From the NCBI GenBank assembly GCA_030680655.1, contig JAUXUZ010000202.1, forward strand, positions 1 through 8,949: DNA of 8,949 nucleotides. The letters run 5' to 3'. The position numbers were made by a program, and so were the translations under genes. A model generated the notes under the pieces. The model was not told the origin of the DNA and made no database searches. It saw nothing but the letters and a program-made list of their open reading frames with translations. Positions 4,734-8,949 of the stretch are shown piece by piece. This DNA comes from Phycisphaerales bacterium. GTDB lineage: Bacteria > Planctomycetota > Phycisphaerae > Phycisphaerales > UBA1924. Each line of letters opens with the position of its first letter. Position 1 is the stretch's first letter.

Positions 4734-6653
4734 ATGTCAAACAACACTGGGACGACTATCGCGCTGGCGCTGGGGGTGAGCGCGCTCGTTACGGTGGCGA
4801 GCCGCCGCGTCGGCATGCCCGCCTTGCTGCCGCTGCTGCTCACCGGCCTTGCCCTTGGGACCTCCGGGCTGGGGGTGGTTGACGCCTCGTCGCTGGGCAA
4901 CGCGCTGACGGGGTTCATCACCGTCGCGATCGGGCTGCTGATCTTCGAGGGCGCGCTCCACCTGAACAAGGAGGAACTCGGGCACGCCCCGCGCGCGGTG
5001 TGGGGGCTGCTGACCGTCGGCGCCGCCATCACGTGGATCGGGGCGGCGGCCGCGGCGCACTTCATCCTTGGCATGTCCCTGCCCGTGGCGGCGCTGCTGG
5101 GCGCGGTGCTGATCGTCACCGGGCCGACCGTCGTTCAGCCGATCCTCAAGCTTGTGCGGCTTTCGCCGCGCCTTCAGGCGGTGCTCTCGGCCGAGGCGGT
5201 GCTGATCGATCCCATCGGCGTGGTGGCGACGGTGGCGACGCTCGAGGTCGTGCGGCTCTACGTGCTCAGCGGGTTCCAGCCGGGCCTCGCGGGGCAGGGG
5301 CTGCTGCTGTTCGCCAAGCCGCTGCTGGGCGGCGCCGGCGTCGGCCTGGTGATGGGGCTCGCTGGCTACTGGTTGCTGCGGCTCTTCGGCCGTTCGAAGG
5401 GTGGAAACGCTCAGACGCTGAACCTCGTCGCCATCGGCGTGTGCATGACGTGCGTCGGCCTGGGCGAACTGGTCGCTGCAGAAGCGGGCCTGGCGGCGGT
5501 GACGATCTGCGGCGTGCTCATGGCCCGGGCGAAGGTGCTCGGCGCGACGGAACTCCGCTCCTTCAAGGAACTGCTGGCGGTGATCCTGGTAGGCACACTC
5601 TTCATCCTCCTTGCCTCCAGGTTTGATGTGGCCCTGCTGGGCACGCTCGGCTGGCGCGAGGGTGTGTTCGTGCTCGTGCTGTTGCTGGCCGTGCGGCCGA
5701 TCTCGGTGTGGGCGTCAACTGGGAACTCGAAGCTGAGCGCGCGTGAGAAGGCGTTCGCGGCGACGTTTGCGCCTCGCGGGATCGTCGCGCTCTCGGTCGT
5801 CGCGGTCACCGCGGCCGAGCTCAAGCACCTGTTCTCTACACCCGGGGCGCCGCACGTGGCGGCCGACGTCGGCGGCATGCTCCGCGACGCCGAGCGGCTC
5901 GAGCTGATCGTGTTCGCGGTGATCGCCGGCACGGTGCTGATGGCCAGCACGTTCTCGCCCTTTGCCGCGTGGGCGCTGCGCGTCAAGGCCGCGAAGGGAA
6001 CGTCGGTGCTCCTGCTCGGCGGGCACCCCCTGAGCGTCTCGCTCGCGCAGCTGCTATCTGAGTCTGGCATGGAGGTGCGGGTGATCGACAGCAACGAGGC
6101 GGTCGTAGCGAGCGCGACCGGCGCCGGCGTCGACGCGCTGGCGGGCGATGCGACCGACAGCCGCTGGCTGGACGACGTCGGCTCGCCGCGCGGCGTCGGC
6201 TGGGTGATCGCGTGGACGGGCAACCACGACGTTGATCAGGTCGTAGTCCGCTGGGCACAGCAGCGCCTTGGGCCCGGGCACGCCGCACTCTGGTCGAACA
6301 AGCCGGCCCGAGCAGAGTTCGCCGCTGCCGACATCGGCGCCGGCGACTCGATCGTCGATTGGGTCGACAGCCTCAGCCGAGGGCGCGTCTCGGTCATCCA
6401 GTCGACCGACCCGGCGAAGCTGAGCCGCGTGGTCTGCACGTTCCGCGACGGTCGACTCTCGCTCCGCCTGCCCGGCGCCGAGGAGCAGCCCGCCGACGGG
6501 AATACCCTCTTTATCGGTCTCTCGAGGGAGGCCGCGGCGATCCGCAGCGCTGCCGGTGGCCCGGTCTCAACCGCAGCCGGCACCCATAGGCAGGTGCCCA
6601 CCGGCCCGGTCGAGCCGTCCGAACCAACTGAGGAAAGGACCGGCGAACAGTGA
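4734..6653 (+). CDS. CPA-type cation:proton antiporter with C-terminal RCK/TrkA-N-like domain
   Basis: Inner-membrane exchanger moving H+ against Na+ or K+. The 639 residues begin with a membrane domain (about 5-415) of roughly 12-13 hydrophobic segments. GLLIFEGALHLNKEEL (67-82), VTGPTVVQPILK (128-139), SAEAVLIDPIGVV (152-164) and FAPRGIVALS (345-354) are typical of Na+/H+ exchangers. The charged core is E154 and D159 in a xIDP arrangement rather than the Asn-Asp of classical NhaP proteins; this form occurs in a group of antiporters that also carry TrkA-N tails. Residues 422-525 look like a Rossmann fold: strand-loop SVLLLGGHPLS, an acidic end VIDS (450-453) and ALAGDATD (468-475). The tail 605-639 is Pro/Thr/Glu-rich and probably disordered. 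The ion cannot be told from sequence. First gene of a probable three-gene operon; its stop overlaps the next start by GTGA. Confidence 0.88.
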   Translation: MSNNTGTTIALALGVSALVTVASRRVGMPALLPLLLTGLALGTSGLGVVDASSLGNALTGFITVAIGLLIFEGALHLNKEELGHAPRAVWGLLTVGAAITWIGAAAAAHFILGMSLPVAALLGAVLIVTGPTVVQPILKLVRLSPRLQAVLSAEAVLIDPIGVVATVATLEVVRLYVLSGFQPGLAGQGLLLFAKPLLGGAGVGLVMGLAGYWLLRLFGRSKGGNAQTLNLVAIGVCMTCVGLGELVAAEAGLAAVTICGVLMARAKVLGATELRSFKELLAVILVGTLFILLASRFDVALLGTLGWREGVFVLVLLLAVRPISVWASTGNSKLSAREKAFAATFAPRGIVALSVVAVTAAELKHLFSTPGAPHVAADVGGMLRDAERLELIVFAVIAGTVLMASTFSPFAAWALRVKAAKGTSVLLLGGHPLSVSLAQLLSESGMEVRVIDSNEAVVASATGAGVDALAGDATDSRWLDDVGSPRGVGWVIAWTGNHDVDQVVVRWAQQRLGPGHAALWSNKPARAEFAAADIGAGDSIVDWVDSLSRGRVSVIQSTDPAKLSRVVCTFRDGRLSLRLPGAEEQPADGNTLFIGLSREAAAIRSAAGGPVSTAAGTHRQVPTGPVEPSEPTEERTGEQ

Positions 6654-7120
6654 CCGCAACGATCTCCAGCATCCTGCTCCCGACGCGCTTCTCGGTGCTC
6701 TCCCGGCGCGCCGCCGAGTACGTCCGCGTGCTGGCTCCGCGCCTGGACGCCAGGGTGCACATCGTCAACGTCGTCCCGCACACCGAGCTGATCGTCGACC
6801 CCGGAATGGCGGGCGTCTCGATGCCGGTGTTCGGCCCGTCCGAGCGCGAGCTGGTCGAGCGGGCACAGGACAAGCTCGCCGCGTTCGCGAGCGAAGTCCT
6901 GCCGGACCTCGCCGCCAGGATCACCGTCTGCGCCCTCTTCGGCGGCGTGCGCGACGGGCTGGTGAAGTACGCCGCCGACAACGCGGTCGACCTGGTCGTC
7001 ATGGGCACCCACGCCGACGGCATGCTCAAGCGTGCGATCTTCGGCTCCGTCGGCAAGAGCGTGCTCGAGCACAGCCCCTGCCCCGTGCTGCTCGTTCCCG
7101 TGCACGGAGCGCCGCGGTAG
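6650..7120 (+). CDS. universal stress protein (UspA) family, single domain
   Basis: Small cytosolic alpha/beta protein of 156 residues, the usual length for one Usp domain. Usp proteins often bind ATP and are found beside or fused to ion transporters that they may tune. The C-terminal nucleotide loop is recognisable as MGTHADGMLKRAIFGSVGKS (118-137) followed by HSPCPVLLVP (141-150). The ATP motif of the family is G-2x-G-9x-G(S/T); here G119 and G132-S133 are present but the middle Gly is A122. The N-terminal strand reads ILLPTRFS, with Arg where many members have Asp (PTDFS). ATP binding is therefore uncertain. The start is GTG 6650, overlapping the antiporter stop and preceded by GAGGAAAGGA at 6630-6639; there is no Met codon that would preserve the first strand. 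The overlap implies translational coupling to the antiporter. Confidence 0.85.
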   Translation: MTATISSILLPTRFSVLSRRAAEYVRVLAPRLDARVHIVNVVPHTELIVDPGMAGVSMPVFGPSERELVERAQDKLAAFASEVLPDLAARITVCALFGGVRDGLVKYAADNAVDLVVMGTHADGMLKRAIFGSVGKSVLEHSPCPVLLVPVHGAPR

Positions 7121-7130
7121 GCCCGCAACC

Positions 7131-8949
7131 ATGAACCCAGCCGTCGCCGAGCCCAAGCCCACGTCGGCCGCCCGCCTGGGGACGTTCGCGGGCGTCTTCA
7201 CGCCCAGCATCCTCACCATCCTGGGCATCATCCTCTTCCAGCGCCTGGGGTACATCGTCGGCGCGGGCGGGCTCGGACGCACGCTGGCGATTATCGCCGC
7301 CGCCACGGCGATCTCGGTGATCACAAGCCTCTCACTCGCCGCGATCGCGACGAACATGCGGGTCAAGGGGGGCGGCGACTACTACCTCATCTCCCGCACG
7401 CTCGGCGTGCACTTCGGAGGCGCGATCGGCCTGGTGCTCTTTGTGGCGCAGTCGGTCTCCGTCGCGTTCTACTGCATCGGCTTCGGCGAAGCGACCGCCG
7501 CGCTGCTGGGCCACGCGGGCAGCACGCTCGCGATCGCCCTGATCGCCGGCGCCGCGACGCTCGCGATCGGAACGGTCGCCTACATCGGCGCCGACCTGGC
7601 GACGCGCCTGCAGTTTGTCGTCATGGGGGCCCTGCTCGCCGCGCTGGTCTCGTTCTACTTCGGCGGGCTCCGCGCCGCCGATCCCACAGCGATCGCCGGA
7701 GCGATCGCAGCGCCCTCCCACGAGGACAGCGCCTCGTTCTGGGTGCTCTTTGCCATCTTCTTCCCCGCCGTTACCGGCTTCACCCAGGGCGTGAGCATGT
7801 CGGGCGACCTGCGCGACCCCGCCAAGAGCCTGCCGCGCGGCACGTTCTGGGCCGTCGGGCTCTCGACGATCGTCTACATTTCGGTGGCGGTCGTGCTGGC
7901 GGCGTCGATGCCGCTGGCCGAGCTCGCCGGCGACTACCGCGCCATGCGGCGCCTGGCGGCCGTGCCGTGGCTGATCGACGCGGGCGTGATCGCCGCGACG
8001 CTCTCGTCGGCCATGGCCTCGTTCCTTGGCGCGCCCCGCATCCTGCAATCGCTGGCCAGGGACAACGTCATCCCGCCGCTGAGGGTCTTCGCTGTCGGCG
8101 CCGGCCCGACCGACAACCCGCGCCGCGCCGTGCTGCTCGCCGGCGCCGTGGCGCTGGCGACGATGGCGCTTGGCAACCTCAACACCATCGCCGCCCTGGT
8201 GGGCATGTGCTTCCTGCTCTCCTACGGGCTCCTCAACTACGCCACGTTCTACGAGGCCCGCGCCAACAGCCCGTCCTTCCGACCGCGCTTCAGGTACTTC
8301 AACGCGTGGCTGAGCCTGGCGGGCGCGGGGCTCTGCCTGTTCGCCGGCGTGATGATCAGCCCCGTCGCCGCGGCCATCGCGGGCGCCCTGATGGTCGCCC
8401 TGCACCAGTACATCAGCCGCACTGCGCCCGAAGCCGCCTGGGCCGACGGCCGCTACGCCTACCACTTCCGGCGCGTGCGCAGCCACCTGATCGAGATGCG
8501 CGGCGGCACGCCGCACCCGCGTGACTGGCGACCGCACGTGCTGGCGCTGTGCAACGACTCCGTCGACCGCGTCCGCCTCCTCACACTCGCCTCGTGGATC
8601 GACGGCGACAGCGGCTTCACCACCGCCGTGCGCATCATCACCCCGCCGCCCGGTGAGGCCGCCGAAGCGGTCACCAAGGCCGAGAAAACCCTCGACGCCG
8701 AGATCGAAAAAGCCGGGCTGGGCACCTTCTCACGCGTAGTCAGCGCCCCAAGCGTGCTCGACGGGCTCCGCACACTGCTCCAGGCGCACGGCCTCGGCCC
8801 GCTTTACGCCAACACCCTGCTCATGAGCGCCCACGAGCACATGGGCAAGGGCGCCGAGCCGTCGAAGGATGCGCCACCGACGGCGGCGTTGATCGCCGCG
8901 ATGCGCCAAGGGTGCAACCTCGTGCTGATGGAGGCAAGCAAGGCCGCCT
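7131..8949 (+). CDS. SLC12-like cation-chloride cotransporter of the APC superfamily (3' end outside window)
   Basis: Membrane symporter related to NKCC/KCC carriers. 606 codons are visible. About 12 membrane segments (20-428) precede a soluble C-terminal domain that continues past the edge. Diagnostic stretches are FTPSILTILGIILFQRLGYI (23-42), GGGDYYLISRTLG (80-92), FFPAVTGFTQGVSMSGDLRD (210-229), ATLSSAMASFLGAPRILQSL (289-308), SLARDN (307-312) and LNYATFYEA (368-376). The tail opens with DWRPHVLAL (465-473) and contains GLGPLYANTLLMS (554-566), comparable to the GLG-PNT motif of SLC12 tails, which separates it from plain amino-acid permeases. Na+ and K+ ligands of NKCC1 are largely conserved (L28, Y114, P212, T215, A289, S292, S293). 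It begins 10 bp after the Usp gene without its own clear ribosome site, so it is probably co-transcribed and coupled. The transported ions are inferred. Confidence 0.88.
   Translation, partial: MNPAVAEPKPTSAARLGTFAGVFTPSILTILGIILFQRLGYIVGAGGLGRTLAIIAAATAISVITSLSLAAIATNMRVKGGGDYYLISRTLGVHFGGAIGLVLFVAQSVSVAFYCIGFGEATAALLGHAGSTLAIALIAGAATLAIGTVAYIGADLATRLQFVVMGALLAALVSFYFGGLRAADPTAIAGAIAAPSHEDSASFWVLFAIFFPAVTGFTQGVSMSGDLRDPAKSLPRGTFWAVGLSTIVYISVAVVLAASMPLAELAGDYRAMRRLAAVPWLIDAGVIAATLSSAMASFLGAPRILQSLARDNVIPPLRVFAVGAGPTDNPRRAVLLAGAVALATMALGNLNTIAALVGMCFLLSYGLLNYATFYEARANSPSFRPRFRYFNAWLSLAGAGLCLFAGVMISPVAAAIAGALMVALHQYISRTAPEAAWADGRYAYHFRRVRSHLIEMRGGTPHPRDWRPHVLALCNDSVDRVRLLTLASWIDGDSGFTTAVRIITPPPGEAAEAVTKAEKTLDAEIEKAGLGTFSRVVSAPSVLDGLRTLLQAHGLGPLYANTLLMSAHEHMGKGAEPSKDAPPTAALIAAMRQGCNLVLMEASKAA

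Noticed and set aside
7332..8537. 401-codon minus-strand open frame under the SLC12-like gene.
   Set aside because: Low-complexity Arg/Gly/Asp/His translation and complete overlap with a well-supported plus-strand gene.

Overview
The window is GC-rich chromosomal DNA with dense, ordinary bacterial gene packing. I saw no insertion sequence, phage gene, CRISPR array, tRNA or rRNA. The base composition, the style of the proteins and the mix of a tryptophanase-type lyase, a two-domain NAD synthetase and a bacterial SLC12-type transporter would suit a Planctomycetota (Phycisphaerae-like) bacterium. That placement is inference from general resemblance, not from a marker gene.

Left half (1-4326), all on the minus strand. 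Reading in the direction of transcription, a ComM/YifB-type AAA+ ATPase (4326-2698) is followed 73 bp later by a glutamine-dependent NAD+ synthetase (2624-798). After a 131-bp gap comes the first 222 codons of a tryptophanase / tyrosine phenol-lyase family enzyme (666-1, cut by the window edge). The gap before the lyase holds a good sigma70-like promoter candidate. It also holds a 29-codon open frame with a single Trp, which could be a tnaC-like leader or chance.

Middle (4327-4733). This is a 407-bp divergent spacer without a supported gene. It contains three close inverted repeats beside the ATPase start. One is followed by a T7 run in the plus direction and could be an operator, an RNA hairpin or a terminator/insulator.

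Right half (4734-8949), plus strand. Three tightly packed genes form a probable operon: a CPA-type cation:proton antiporter with a C-terminal RCK/TrkA-N-like domain; a UspA-family protein that starts inside the antiporter stop codon (GTGA overlap); and, 10 bp later, a bacterial homologue of the SLC12 cation-chloride cotransporters that runs off the window. Together they look like a cation/chloride and pH homeostasis unit with nucleotide-sensing parts.

The most noteworthy points are these. The NAD synthetase carries SGAIES where the ATP-pyrophosphatase loop SGGxDS is expected. The SLC12-type protein keeps most of the Na+ and K+ ligands known from NKCC1. The ComM-like ATPase has lost the family's CPCG/Cys-rich loop and carries a 15-bp tandem duplication there. 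The last point is the architecture of the ion-transport operon itself.
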